Below, one piece after another: positions 26,769 through 35,234 of a stretch of 64,000 nt of DNA. The notes under the pieces are model-generated. The model did not search any database. It saw only the letters and a list, made by a program, of their open reading frames with translations, and had not been told where the DNA came from. Made by a program: the position numbers and the translations under genes. The number at the start of each line of letters is the position of its first letter. Position 1 is the stretch's first letter. Location: the NCBI RefSeq assembly GCF_006970865.1, contig NZ_CP035503.1:3237001-3301000 (forward strand), given 5' to 3'. The DNA comes from Rhodoferax sediminis (lineage in GTDB: Bacteria; Pseudomonadota; Gammaproteobacteria; Burkholderiales; Burkholderiaceae_C).

Positions 26769-27521
26769 CTAGTGTGCGATGCCTTGACCGCCGTCGATGT
26801 AGATGGTCTCGCCCGTGAGGAAGCCTCCGGCGGGCGTGAAGAGGGAGGCCACCAGCGCGCCGACGTCGGCGGCGGTGCCCGGCTCGCGGCCCGGGATGCG
26901 TTTGTCCAGGTAGGCCCGCAGCGGCCCGCCCGCAGCCATGGCGTCGGCGTTGAGGTCGGTAACGATGTAGCCGGGCGCCACGTCCATCACACGGATGCCC
27001 TTGCCGGCCCATTCCACCGCCAGGCAACGCGTGATGGCACCCACCGCGGCCTTGCTGGCGCAGTACGCGAGGTTGCGCTTCACGCCCAGCTTGTCGAAGA
27101 AGGAGCCGATGTTGACGATCATCCCGCCGCCGGTCGCCACCAGGTGCGGGTACGCCGCCTGGCAGGCGCTCACCACCGAGGTGGCATTGGTGTCCATCAC
27201 CTCCTGCCAGTGCTCCAGTGAGATCTCCGCCGACGGACCGTCCAGGTGCACGCCCGCGTTGTTCACCAAGCCCTTGATGCGCCAGCCTTCATCGGCCAGC
27301 TTGCGCATGGCGGCGGCGAGCGCCGCCGGGTCGGTGACATCGGCCTTGGCCCCGATCCAGCGCGCGGACACTTCCGCCGGCACCCCCGGGCAGGCCGGCA
27401 GCGCGCCGGAGCGCGAGAAGCAGGCCACGTGCCGGCCCTGCTGCGCCAGCGCCAGCGCGATGGCGGCGCCGATGCCCCGGCTGGCGCCAGTGACGACGAT
27501 GCATTCCCGTTGTTCACTCAT
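26769..27521 (-). CDS. Short-chain dehydrogenase/reductase
   Basis: A 250-residue SDR. The cofactor motif TGASRGIG (11-18), NNAG (87-90) and the catalytic Ser140, Tyr153 and Lys157 are all present. It most likely oxidises a hydroxyacyl-CoA or a ring alcohol. In the alicyclic acid pathway BadH, also an SDR, makes 2-ketocyclohexanecarboxyl-CoA, the substrate of BadI; a BadI-like protein is encoded in this operon. Its start overlaps the stop of the upstream crotonase gene by eight bases. Confidence 0.9.
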   Translation of the reverse strand: MSEQRECIVVTGASRGIGAAIALALAQQGRHVACFSRSGALPACPGVPAEVSARWIGAKADVTDPAALAAAMRKLADEGWRIKGLVNNAGVHLDGPSAEISLEHWQEVMDTNATSVVSACQAAYPHLVATGGGMIVNIGSFFDKLGVKRNLAYCASKAAVGAITRCLAVEWAGKGIRVMDVAPGYIVTDLNADAMAAGGPLRAYLDKRIPGREPGTAADVGALVASLFTPAGGFLTGETIYIDGGQGIAH

Positions 27522-28278
27522 CGCGGAACTCCGCCTTGCGTTTCTCGACGAAGGCCTGCATGCCTGCCTCGGCGTCGCGGGTGCGATAGGCCAGCGTCGA
27601 CAGGTCAGCCTCCACGCGCAGGCCCTCGTGCAGCGGCCCGTCCAGCGCACGCTGCACCGCCTCGCGGGCGAACTGCAGCGCGAGCAGGCCGTGGCCGCTG
27701 AACTCGCGGGCATAGGCCTTGGCGGCGGCCAGGCCGGGCGCCTGGACGATGCGGTTGACGAGGCCGATCGCGAGCGCCTCCTCGGCATTCACCGTGCGGC
27801 CGGTCATCACCAGCTCCAGGGCGCGGCCCGGTCCGACCAGGCGCGGCAGGCGCTGCGTGCCGCCGTAGCCGGGGATCAGGCCGAGCTTCACTTCGGGCAG
27901 GCCGAACTTGGCATGGGGCAGCGCCAGGCGCAGCGTACAGGCCAGCGCCAGCTCGCAGCCGCCGCCGAAGGCGAAGCCGTTGACCAGCGCAATGGACGGA
28001 ATGGGCAGGCGATCGAGCTGCGCGAACACCGCCTGGCCCAGCTGCGCACCTTCGCGCTGCGCGGCCAGCCCGCGCTGCTGCAGTTCCTTGATGTCGGCGC
28101 CGGCGCAGAAGGCCTTTTCGCCTTCGCCGGTGACGATCAACGCGCGAGCCTTGGAGTGGCCCGCTTCCTTGATGCGCTCGCCGATCTGGGCGATCAGCTC
28201 GAAGCTGAGCGCGTTCAGCGCCTGCGGCCGCCGGAGGGTGAGGACGGCGAATTCCTCGTCGTGGGTGAGTTCTATCAT
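27514..28278 (-). CDS. Enoyl-CoA hydratase (canonical crotonase)
   Basis: A 254-residue enoyl-CoA hydratase with both catalytic glutamates in place: Glu109 in GGGCELALA and Glu129 in FGLPEVKLG, 20 residues apart. The oxyanion segment FCAGADI is at 57-63. It hydrates a 2-enoyl-CoA, which could be a ring-conjugated one as for BadK. The ATG overlaps the stop of the ligase gene (ATGA), indicating translational coupling. Confidence 0.93.
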   Translation of the reverse strand: MIELTHDEEFAVLTLRRPQALNALSFELIAQIGERIKEAGHSKARALIVTGEGEKAFCAGADIKELQQRGLAAQREGAQLGQAVFAQLDRLPIPSIALVNGFAFGGGCELALACTLRLALPHAKFGLPEVKLGLIPGYGGTQRLPRLVGPGRALELVMTGRTVNAEEALAIGLVNRIVQAPGLAAAKAYAREFSGHGLLALQFAREAVQRALDGPLHEGLRVEADLSTLAYRTRDAEAGMQAFVEKRKAEFRDE

Positions 28279-29960
28279 TTGGCAGTGGCGGGCGCGCGGT
28301 AACGCACCGGTTCGGGTTGCAGGCGGCCGCTGGCGACCCATTGCACGAGCTCGCGCTTCAGGATCTTGCCGCTGGCGGTCAGGGGGAACTCCGTCACCAC
28401 GGCGTAGAACTCGGGCATGTCGAACTTGGACAGGCCTTCCTTCGCCAGGTGCTGCAGGATCTCGTCCGGCGCGGGCGACTTGCCCTCGTGGCAGATGATG
28501 GCCAGGCAGACCTTCTCGCCCAGTCGCTCGTCGGGCACCCCGAAGGCCGCTGCCTTCTTGACCGCGGCGTGCCGGTGCGCGTATTCCTCGATGTGGGCGG
28601 GGTGGATGTTGTGGCCACCGCGAATGATCAGGTCCTTCTTGCGGCCCACGATCTGCAGGTTGCCCTGCTCGTCGAAGCGACCGAGGTCGCCGCTCAGGAA
28701 CCAGCCGCTGGAGTTGAAGGAGTTCTCCGTGGCCGACTGGTTGTTGAAGTAGCCAAGCATCAGCACGCCGCCGCGGCCGCCGATCTCGCCCACTTCGCCG
28801 GGGCCGGGTTCCAGGTCCGGCTTCTCCTGGTTCCACAGCCGCACCTCGTAGCCGGCGCAGGCCTTGCCGCAGGTGCTGGTGATCACCTCGACCGGATCAT
28901 TGGGTTTGGTGTACTGGTGCGAGCCGTTCTCGGTCATGCCGTAGACGTTCTGCGGCTTGGCGCCGAGCGACAGCAGGCGGCGCGCCACCTCGGTGGGAAT
29001 CGGCGTGCCCGCCATGTAGAACACCTTCACGGCCCCCAGCTTCTTGAGCCCGCGCTTGTCCGCCTCCTGCAGCAGGTCCATGGCGTGCGTGGGCACGCCC
29101 ATCACGTAGGTGGCGCCGGTCTGCTCGATCCAGTCCAGGGCACCAACACCCGCGGAGGCGTCGTGCATCACCAGTTCGCAGCCGGCCACCAGCGCCTGGT
29201 CCAGTGCCACGGTGCCGATGTGGTGGCTCATGGGGCTGAGCGTGAGCAGCACGGTCGCGGCGTTGTGGCCCCAGTCGGCGACCATCGCCCGGGAATTGGC
29301 CAGCAGCGTGTTGTCGCTGTGCATCACCCCCTTCGGCGTGCCGGTGGTGCCGCTGGTGAAGGCCAGGTAGACGATCTGGTCCGGGTGCGTGCTGGCAGGC
29401 GGCGCCGGCACGCGCGGCGCTGGGCCGGCCTGCGGCATGGCGCGGGTACCGGCCGGAATGGCGGCAGCAGGTGTGCGCAGTGCCGGCAACGCATACACGC
29501 CCTTCATGTGGCCCAGCTCCGCGGCGCGCGCGAAGATATCTGCCGTCTTCGCATCCGAGCCGTAGCCGGGCTGCGTGAACAGGGCGCGGCACTCGATGCG
29601 GTCCAGCAGGGTCACGATCTCCGCGACCGTGTAGTTCTGGTGTAGCGAGGGGTTGCAGACGTAGCCGTTGCGCGAGCAGGCCAGCAGGATGACCACGCTC
29701 TCCAGGCGGTTGGGCAGCCAGATCGATACGCGGTCGCCGCGGCGCAGGCCGGCCTCGTGCAGGTCCGCTGCCAGTGCGTCGACCCAGGCGACGAGCGTGC
29801 TCCAGGTGAGGCGGCGCGCGCTGTCGCGCACCGCATAGGCGCTGCCGCGCTCGGTCGCATGCCGGCGCGCCAGGGAATACAGCGTGTCCGTCTGCCAGAT
29901 GCCCGAGAGATAGTTCTCCCGGGCCCGGGCCGGATCATGCAAGGTCAGCAGGTGCGACAT
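28275..29960 (-). CDS. Acyl-CoA ligase (AMP-forming)
   Basis: A 561-residue ANL-superfamily acyl-CoA synthetase. The AMP motif TSGTTGTPKG, then YGMTENG (A5), SGDLGRFDEQGNL and GRKKDLIIRGG (A8), and the C-terminal TASGKILKRELV with the catalytic lysine, are all present. It activates a carboxylic acid to its CoA ester with ATP. With the CoA-transferase at the head of the operon it gives the pathway two ways to load CoA. The cyclohexanecarboxylate counterpart would be AliA. AGGAGGATT precedes the start at 29960. Confidence 0.93.
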   Translation of the reverse strand: MSHLLTLHDPARARENYLSGIWQTDTLYSLARRHATERGSAYAVRDSARRLTWSTLVAWVDALAADLHEAGLRRGDRVSIWLPNRLESVVILLACSRNGYVCNPSLHQNYTVAEIVTLLDRIECRALFTQPGYGSDAKTADIFARAAELGHMKGVYALPALRTPAAAIPAGTRAMPQAGPAPRVPAPPASTHPDQIVYLAFTSGTTGTPKGVMHSDNTLLANSRAMVADWGHNAATVLLTLSPMSHHIGTVALDQALVAGCELVMHDASAGVGALDWIEQTGATYVMGVPTHAMDLLQEADKRGLKKLGAVKVFYMAGTPIPTEVARRLLSLGAKPQNVYGMTENGSHQYTKPNDPVEVITSTCGKACAGYEVRLWNQEKPDLEPGPGEVGEIGGRGGVLMLGYFNNQSATENSFNSSGWFLSGDLGRFDEQGNLQIVGRKKDLIIRGGHNIHPAHIEEYAHRHAAVKKAAAFGVPDERLGEKVCLAIICHEGKSPAPDEILQHLAKEGLSKFDMPEFYAVVTEFPLTASGKILKRELVQWVASGRLQPEPVRYRAPATAK

Positions 29961-29985
29961 GGCGAATCCTCCTTCGTGCAAGAGC

Positions 29986-30765
29986 TCAGTGGCCGAACTT
30001 GTCGGCGTCCGGCTTGCGGCGCTGCGCGAAGGAAGCAGCCAGCTCCTTGGACTCCTTCGTTTCCAGGTAGCCGCGCAGCAACAGGTCGTGCGCCATGCGC
30101 GACAGGCCCGAGACGCCGCCGTGGCGCGCATTGAAGGCGCCCTTGATGGAGGCGAGAGCGAAGGCGCCCCGATCCGCGATCTCCAGCGCGATCTTGCGGG
30201 TGAACTCCCACAGCTCGGCGTCGGGGACGACGTGATTGACCAGGCCCCAATCCAGCGCCTCGCGCGCCGTCAGTTTCGGATTGCGGTACCACATTTCCTT
30301 CGCGCGCTTCTTCCCGATGATGTCTTCCAGGTACCAGGTGCCGTAGCCGCCGTCGAAGCTGCCGACCATGGGGCCGACCTGGCGGAACACGGCGCTTTCC
30401 TTGGCGATGGTGATGTCGCACACCACGTGCAGCACGTGGCCGCCGCCGACGGCGAAGCCGTTGACCATGGCGATCACCGGCTTTTGCAGACGGTCGATGG
30501 ACTCGTACATCTCCAGCGTCGGCAGCGTGCCGGCGTAGAGCATCGAGTCCTCCATGCCGTCCTTTTTGCCGCCGGTGCAAAAGACCTTGTCGCCCGCGCC
30601 GGTGATGATGAGGACGCGGGTGCGCGTCTCGCGCCGGATCTCGTTGATGCAATCGCGGATCTCGTGGCACATGCGCTCGGTAAACATGTTGCCGTCTTTG
30701 GGACGGTTCAGCGTGAGGATGCCGAGGGGGCCTTCTTCACGGTAGATGATTTCCTGGAACTGCAT
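29986..30765 (-). CDS. BadI/MenB-like crotonase, candidate ring-cleaving hydrolase
   Basis: A 259-residue crotonase of the 1,4-dihydroxynaphthoyl-CoA synthase / 2-ketocyclohexanecarboxyl-CoA hydrolase branch. The N-terminus MQFQEIIYREEG, the segment GAGDKVFCTGG, VGGGHVLHVVCDITI and GSFDGGYGTWYL resemble BadI and MenB. The two hydratase glutamates are replaced, and Ser136 and Asp138 of GSFDGG take the place used by MenB. No menaquinone genes are nearby, while a ligase, acyl-CoA dehydrogenase, hydratase and SDR are, so a hydrolytic C-C cleavage of a cyclic 2-oxoacyl-CoA is the better guess. Confidence 0.85.
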   Translation of the reverse strand: MQFQEIIYREEGPLGILTLNRPKDGNMFTERMCHEIRDCINEIRRETRTRVLIITGAGDKVFCTGGKKDGMEDSMLYAGTLPTLEMYESIDRLQKPVIAMVNGFAVGGGHVLHVVCDITIAKESAVFRQVGPMVGSFDGGYGTWYLEDIIGKKRAKEMWYRNPKLTAREALDWGLVNHVVPDAELWEFTRKIALEIADRGAFALASIKGAFNARHGGVSGLSRMAHDLLLRGYLETKESKELAASFAQRRKPDADKFGH

Positions 30766-30777
30766 GGTGTCTTCCTC

Positions 30778-32022
30778 TCAGATGATTTGTTGGTTGCGGA
30801 GTTGGTCGATCTGCGTGGCGTCGCAAGCCAGCCACGTGCGCAGTATCTGCTCGGTATGCGCCCCGAGCTTCGGGGGCGGGACGGCCGTGCCTTCGGTGCG
30901 GCCGTCGAAGCGGATGCCCAGGCCCACCTGCGGGATCTCGCCGTCGGGGCCCTGGGTGCGGTAAATGAAGCCGGACTCGTGCAGCGCCGGGTCCTGCGCC
31001 ACTTCGTCCACGCGCTGGATCGGGCCGGCCGGCACGCGGGCGTTGACCAACAGGTCCAGCCAATGGGCGCGCGGCTGGGTCTTCAGCAGCTCGCCGATGA
31101 CCTTGACGATCTCCTCGCGCTTGGCGCGGCGATCCTTGTTGCTGGCGTACGCCGGGTTGGCGCCGACTTCCGGGCACCCCACGGCCTCCCAGAAGCGCTT
31201 CCAGATCGCGTCGTTGCCCAGCCCCAGGGTCATGGGAGCGTCAGCCGTGTCGAACACCTGGTAAATCGCGATGACGCTGTCGCGCCCGCCCTGGCGCCGC
31301 GCCAGTTCGCCGGAACCCAGGTAGGGCATCAGCTTGGGCGCCATGAAGCGCGACATGCTCTCCACCATGGAAATGTCGATGTCGCAGCCCTTGCCCTCGC
31401 GCTCGCGCCGCAGCAGCGCGGCCAGCACCGCCATCGCGGCGTCGTTGCCGGCCAGCAGGTCGGCGGCGGGCGTGCCTACTTTCTGCGGCCCGTTCTCAGG
31501 CTCGCCGGTCAGGTCCATCACGCCGGAATAGCCCTCGGCGATCAGGTCGTAGCACGGCAGGTCGGCACGGCTGCCCTGCAGGCCGAAGCCGCTGATGGAG
31601 ACGTGGACGAGCCGCGGGTTCAGCGGCCGCAGCGTCGCGGCATCGAGGCCCAGCTTGCGCTGCGCACGCGCCACCAGGTTCAGCAGGATCACGTCGCACT
31701 GCGCCACCAGCTTCTTCAGGACCTCCCGGCCCTGCGGCGCGGCGATGTCGAGCGTGAGGCTCTGCTTGCCCCGGTTGACGCTCATGAACCAGAGCGACTC
31801 GCCGTGCAGGAACGGGGGTCCCCAGGCGCGCGCGTCGTCGCCGCCCTTGGGTTTTTCGATCTTGACGACGGTGGCACCCATGTCGGCCAGCAGTTGGCCG
31901 GCGTAGGGCCCCGCGACCGAGGAGGTGAGGTCGAGGACCTTCACGCCTGCGAGCAGGTCGAGCGCGGGCGCAGACCTCGCGGGGAGGCCACGCAGGGGGA
32001 TTCGGGATTCTGGCGTAAACAT
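30778..32022 (-). CDS. Family III CoA-transferase, first gene of the sigma-54 operon
   Basis: A 414-residue CaiB/BaiF-type CoA-transferase with the catalytic Asp159 in LPCYDLIAEG. It heads the 12-kb operon. The ATG at 32022 lies only 13 bases from the -12 box of a consensus sigma-54 promoter, so the transcript would begin about two bases before the start codon; either the mRNA is nearly leaderless or translation begins at a later non-ATG codon, since the first 20 residues are not typical of the family. It transfers CoA to the pathway's starting acid or between intermediates. Confidence 0.9.
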   Translation of the reverse strand: MFTPESRIPLRGLPARSAPALDLLAGVKVLDLTSSVAGPYAGQLLADMGATVVKIEKPKGGDDARAWGPPFLHGESLWFMSVNRGKQSLTLDIAAPQGREVLKKLVAQCDVILLNLVARAQRKLGLDAATLRPLNPRLVHVSISGFGLQGSRADLPCYDLIAEGYSGVMDLTGEPENGPQKVGTPAADLLAGNDAAMAVLAALLRREREGKGCDIDISMVESMSRFMAPKLMPYLGSGELARRQGGRDSVIAIYQVFDTADAPMTLGLGNDAIWKRFWEAVGCPEVGANPAYASNKDRRAKREEIVKVIGELLKTQPRAHWLDLLVNARVPAGPIQRVDEVAQDPALHESGFIYRTQGPDGEIPQVGLGIRFDGRTEGTAVPPPKLGAHTEQILRTWLACDATQIDQLRNQQII

Positions 32023-32034
32023 TGCATGGTTTTA

Positions 32035-32050
32035 TGCAAGCTGCGTGCCA
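32035..32050 (-). promoter_or_regulatory. Sigma-54 (RpoN) promoter, consensus -24/-12
   Basis: On the minus strand the sequence TGGCAC, five bases (GCAGC), TTGCA matches the sigma-54 consensus TGGCAC-N5-TTGCW exactly, with the obligatory GG and GC. It points at the first gene of the 12-kb operon. A sigma-54 activator gene starts 135 bases away on the other strand. Confidence 0.88.
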
Positions 32051-32099
32051 CCTCGCCAGACCCTCCGGAAACCGTGAAAAGGTGCGATTCCGCGCGCTT

Positions 32100-32145
32100 C
32101 TGCGGGTGCGCAGGCCCTCCTGGAGCTGAGCCGGTGTCTTCACCG
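32100..32145. promoter_or_regulatory. Two inverted repeats, candidate activator binding sites
   Basis: Two perfect 5-4-5 inverted repeats lie upstream of the sigma-54 promoter: CTGCG-GGTG-CGCAG (32100-32113) and CGGTG-TCTT-CACCG (32132-32145). Their centres are 32 bases apart, about three helical turns, and 50-95 bases upstream of the -24 box, a usual place for enhancer sites of sigma-54 activators. The two differ in sequence, so they may not bind the same protein. Confidence 0.45.
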
Positions 32146-32184
32146 AGGACAGGCCAGCACTCGACGGAAGTATCATTGCCCTCA

Positions 32185-33909
32185 ATGGAAACACAAGACA
32201 CAAGCGCGAAGGACACTTCCCTGAACGACCTTCGCGGCGTTCTGGTACTCGGGCCCGACGGCAAGCAGGTCGCGGCCAGCGGAATCGCGCTTCAGCCCGA
32301 GATTGCGAACCGCATCACCAGCGGCTGGCAGGACGTCCGCCGCCGCCAGCGCCGCCTGTTTTCGGTGGAGGCGCCCGATGGCGACCCCGTGGTCGTGGTG
32401 GTCCTGCCTTCTTCGGATGCCACCGTGTTCGTGGCCATGGAACGGGACAGCCGCGATGCCCTGTTCGAGTTCGTCGGCGCCGTGGATTTCGCGGGGGACA
32501 TCCTCGCCCACTTCCTCACCAACCCGTTCGAGGCGCTGGCCGTGGTCGATCGCGACGCGATCATCCGCTATATGAGCCCGGTGCACGAGCGCTTCTTCGG
32601 CCTGCGGCCCGGGGCCGGCGTCGGCCGCCACACGACCGAGGTGATCGAGAACTCGCGCTTGGACCGTGTGGTGGAAACCGGCAAGTCGGAGATCGGCCTG
32701 CTGCACGAGATGCGCGGCGTCACCCGCGTGGTGGCGCGCCACCCCATCCGCAACAGCCGCGGCGAGTTGGTGGCCGCCATCGGCCAGATCATGTTCAAGG
32801 GGCCGGAGCAGTTGCAGGCGCTGTCCAGCGAGGTCTCCAAGCTCAAGTCCGAAGTGGCCTTTTACCGCCGCGAGCTGAGCGATCTGCGCAACCGCAGCTA
32901 CGGTCTGGACCAGATGGTCGGCGACAGCTTGGCCATGCAGCGCCTGAAGCAGCAGATCGTGAAGGTGGCGCCGTTGGACGTGCCGGTGCTTCTCACCGGC
33001 GAGAGCGGCACCGGCAAGGAACTCGCCGCGCACGCCATCCACAAGCTGAGCCCGCGGCGCGACGGCACCATGGTGATGGTGAACGCGGCCGCCCTGCCGG
33101 CCACGCTGGTGGAGAGCGAACTGTTCGGCTATGAGGCTGGCTCCTTTACTGGCGCCGAGCGCAAGGGCCGCAAGGGCAAGATCGAGCAGGCCGACGGCGG
33201 ATCGCTGTTCTTCGACGAGGTGGGCGACACGCCGGCTGAGGTTCAGGTGAAGCTGCTGCGCGTCCTGCAGGACGGCACGTTCCAGCGGGTGGGCGGGAAC
33301 GACCTGCGGCGCTCGAACTTCCGCCTGATCAGTGCCAGCAACCGCAACTTCGAGGCAATGATCGCCGAGGGCACCTTCCGCCTCGACCTGTTCTACCGCA
33401 TCGGCGGGGTGACGATCCGTCTGCCGGCGCTGCGCGAGCGCCTTGAGGACATCCCGCTGCTGGCCGACCTGGCCTTGAAGCAGTTCGCCGACCGCCACGG
33501 ACAGCGTGCGAAGAAGCTCTCGGACGATGCCCTCGTGCTCCTGCAGAGCCAGCGCTGGCCCGGCAACGTGCGCCAGTTGATGCACACGGTGGAGCGCGCC
33601 GCGATCTTCGGCGAAGGCGATGTGATCGAGCCCAGCGACTTCGGCATCATCGACGCCGAGCCGGGGGATACCCTGGCCACGCCCGTGCCCCAGGCAACCG
33701 ACAGCTTGCCGGCGCCCCTGATTTCCGGTGCGCGCCAACCCATGCTTGTCAGCAGCGCGGTGGAGCAGGTGGAAGAGCAGCTGATCCGCCAGGCCATGGC
33801 GAAGTTCAACGGCAACAAGAAGCGCGTGGCCGCCGAACTGGGGATTTCGCGCTCCTACCTGTACAAGCGCCTGGCGCAGATGGGTTTCGGCGCCGAAGCG
33901 GAAACCTGA
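32185..33909 (+). CDS. Sigma-54-dependent transcriptional activator with PAS domain
   Basis: A 574-residue enhancer-binding protein. A PAS-like sensor domain spans about residues 110-200 (VVDRDAIIRYMSPVHERFFG), then a coiled stretch (206-235), the AAA+ domain with Walker A GESGTGKE (272-279), Walker B FFDE (343-346), and a C-terminal Fis-type helix-turn-helix (KKRVAAELGISRSYLYKRL). The sigma-54 contact loop reads GSFTGA (319-324) instead of GAFTGA; Ser is a tolerated but uncommon change. It lies divergent from the operon with the sigma-54 promoter and is its obvious regulator, probably sensing an acid or acyl-CoA through the N-terminal part. Confidence 0.95.
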   Translation: METQDTSAKDTSLNDLRGVLVLGPDGKQVAASGIALQPEIANRITSGWQDVRRRQRRLFSVEAPDGDPVVVVVLPSSDATVFVAMERDSRDALFEFVGAVDFAGDILAHFLTNPFEALAVVDRDAIIRYMSPVHERFFGLRPGAGVGRHTTEVIENSRLDRVVETGKSEIGLLHEMRGVTRVVARHPIRNSRGELVAAIGQIMFKGPEQLQALSSEVSKLKSEVAFYRRELSDLRNRSYGLDQMVGDSLAMQRLKQQIVKVAPLDVPVLLTGESGTGKELAAHAIHKLSPRRDGTMVMVNAAALPATLVESELFGYEAGSFTGAERKGRKGKIEQADGGSLFFDEVGDTPAEVQVKLLRVLQDGTFQRVGGNDLRRSNFRLISASNRNFEAMIAEGTFRLDLFYRIGGVTIRLPALRERLEDIPLLADLALKQFADRHGQRAKKLSDDALVLLQSQRWPGNVRQLMHTVERAAIFGEGDVIEPSDFGIIDAEPGDTLATPVPQATDSLPAPLISGARQPMLVSSAVEQVEEQLIRQAMAKFNGNKKRVAAELGISRSYLYKRLAQMGFGAEAET

Positions 33910-33910
33910 A

Positions 33911-35047
33911 TCAGCCCTGGAACGAAGCGGGATCCGCTTCTCCCAACGCCGGCGCACCGCCTCCGCCATCGTGCCGCAAGGCGGGCGCGATCGGCAGCGG
34001 CAGCGCCGGGATCTCCCGGCCGTCGCCGCTCGCAAGGCGGGCCTGGAACAGCCCGCGCTCGCGGAAATGCGGCGTCTGCACGGCCTCCTGCAGCGATTTC
34101 ACCACCGAGACGCAGGCATCCACGCCGGCGAAGCGCTGCAGCCACTCGTCGGCCGTGCGCGTGACGATGATGGCGGCGACGGCGTCACGCGTACGCGCCG
34201 CATTGCTGTCGTCCAGCAGCTGCGGCGCCTCCAGCACGCGCAGGAAGTTCTTCCAGAACTTTTGCTCCAGCGGCGCGGCCGCCAGGTAGCGCCCGTCCCC
34301 GGTGCGGTAGACCTGATAGCGCGCCGTGCCGCCCGTGACGAGGTCGCCGCCCGGCGTGGGCCATTCTCCCGCCGCGAAACCGTTGCCCAGGCCCCAGTAC
34401 ACCAGGGGGAACAGGTTGTCGGCCATGGCGACGTCGATGAAGCAACCGGGGCCCCCGGCGTCGCGGGTGCGCAACGCGAGCAGGATGTTCATCATCGCCG
34501 GGTACGCGCCCGCCGCAAGGTCCGCCACCAGCACGTTGGGCAGGCCGGGGGCGCCATCGGCTCCGGCCGTCAGCGCCATCAGCCCCGTCTCGGCCTGGTA
34601 GTTGAGGTCGTGGGCTGCGACGGCGGCAAGCGGCCCGTCCTGGCCCCAGCCGGTGATGGCGCAGTAGACCAGGCCGGGGTTGAGGATGCGCATCGCCTCG
34701 TAGCCCAGGCCCAGGCGGTCCATCACGCCCGGACGGAACTGCTCGATCAGCACGTCGGCATCGCGCACCAGCTCGATGGCCTGCCGCACGCCGGCGGGAT
34801 CCTTCAGGTCCAGCGCGACCGAGCGCTTGCCCTGGTTGAGCAGCGCGAAGTTCACGCTGTCGTCGCCGAATTTCGGCACGTACGATCGCATCTCGTCGCC
34901 GCGGCCCGGCCGCTCGATCTTGATCACTTCCGCGCCGGCCTGCGCCAGCAGCAGGCTGCACATCGGCCCGGGCAGCAGCGTGCTGAAGTCGACGACACGG
35001 ATGCCGGCCAGGGGGGCGCGTCGCGCCGGAGTGATTTGCGTGTTCAT
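33911..35047 (-). CDS. CaiB/BaiF family protein, alpha-methylacyl-CoA racemase-like
   Basis: A 378-residue family III CoA-transferase fold protein. The active-site segment AAHDLNYQAETG carries His146 and Asp147, the pattern of alpha-methylacyl-CoA racemases (GHDINY), rather than the xGxD pattern of the other CoA-transferases here. Epimerising a 2-methyl-branched acyl-CoA is therefore as likely as CoA transfer. Its stop is one base from that of the convergent sigma-54 activator gene. Confidence 0.85.
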   Translation of the reverse strand: MNTQITPARRAPLAGIRVVDFSTLLPGPMCSLLLAQAGAEVIKIERPGRGDEMRSYVPKFGDDSVNFALLNQGKRSVALDLKDPAGVRQAIELVRDADVLIEQFRPGVMDRLGLGYEAMRILNPGLVYCAITGWGQDGPLAAVAAHDLNYQAETGLMALTAGADGAPGLPNVLVADLAAGAYPAMMNILLALRTRDAGGPGCFIDVAMADNLFPLVYWGLGNGFAAGEWPTPGGDLVTGGTARYQVYRTGDGRYLAAAPLEQKFWKNFLRVLEAPQLLDDSNAARTRDAVAAIIVTRTADEWLQRFAGVDACVSVVKSLQEAVQTPHFRERGLFQARLASGDGREIPALPLPIAPALRHDGGGGAPALGEADPASFQG

Positions 35048-35234
35048 GCGATGCCCGCTGCAAGCGCTATGCCAGGGCATTCTGCCGCAGGGCAGGCTCA
35101 ACATGTTCGCGGCGGGGACACGGCGTGTCAAGCGCACACACAGTCGGACGCAGACACGGGGGGCGCAGCAGGCGAAGGTGCTCGGCACGCACCTTGCATC
35201 ACCAGGCGTTCCGACCATTCCAAGGAGTTTCCCC

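Noticed and set aside
29986..30765. Reading the BadI/MenB-like gene as menB of menaquinone synthesis
   Set aside because: No other menaquinone gene is nearby and Burkholderiales usually use ubiquinone; the surrounding genes are acyl-CoA catabolic.
29959..32184. Plus-strand open frame of over 1,300 codons ending in the sigma-54 activator
   Set aside because: Only the part from 32185 has family similarity. The rest is antisense to four well-supported genes, an effect of high third-position GC.
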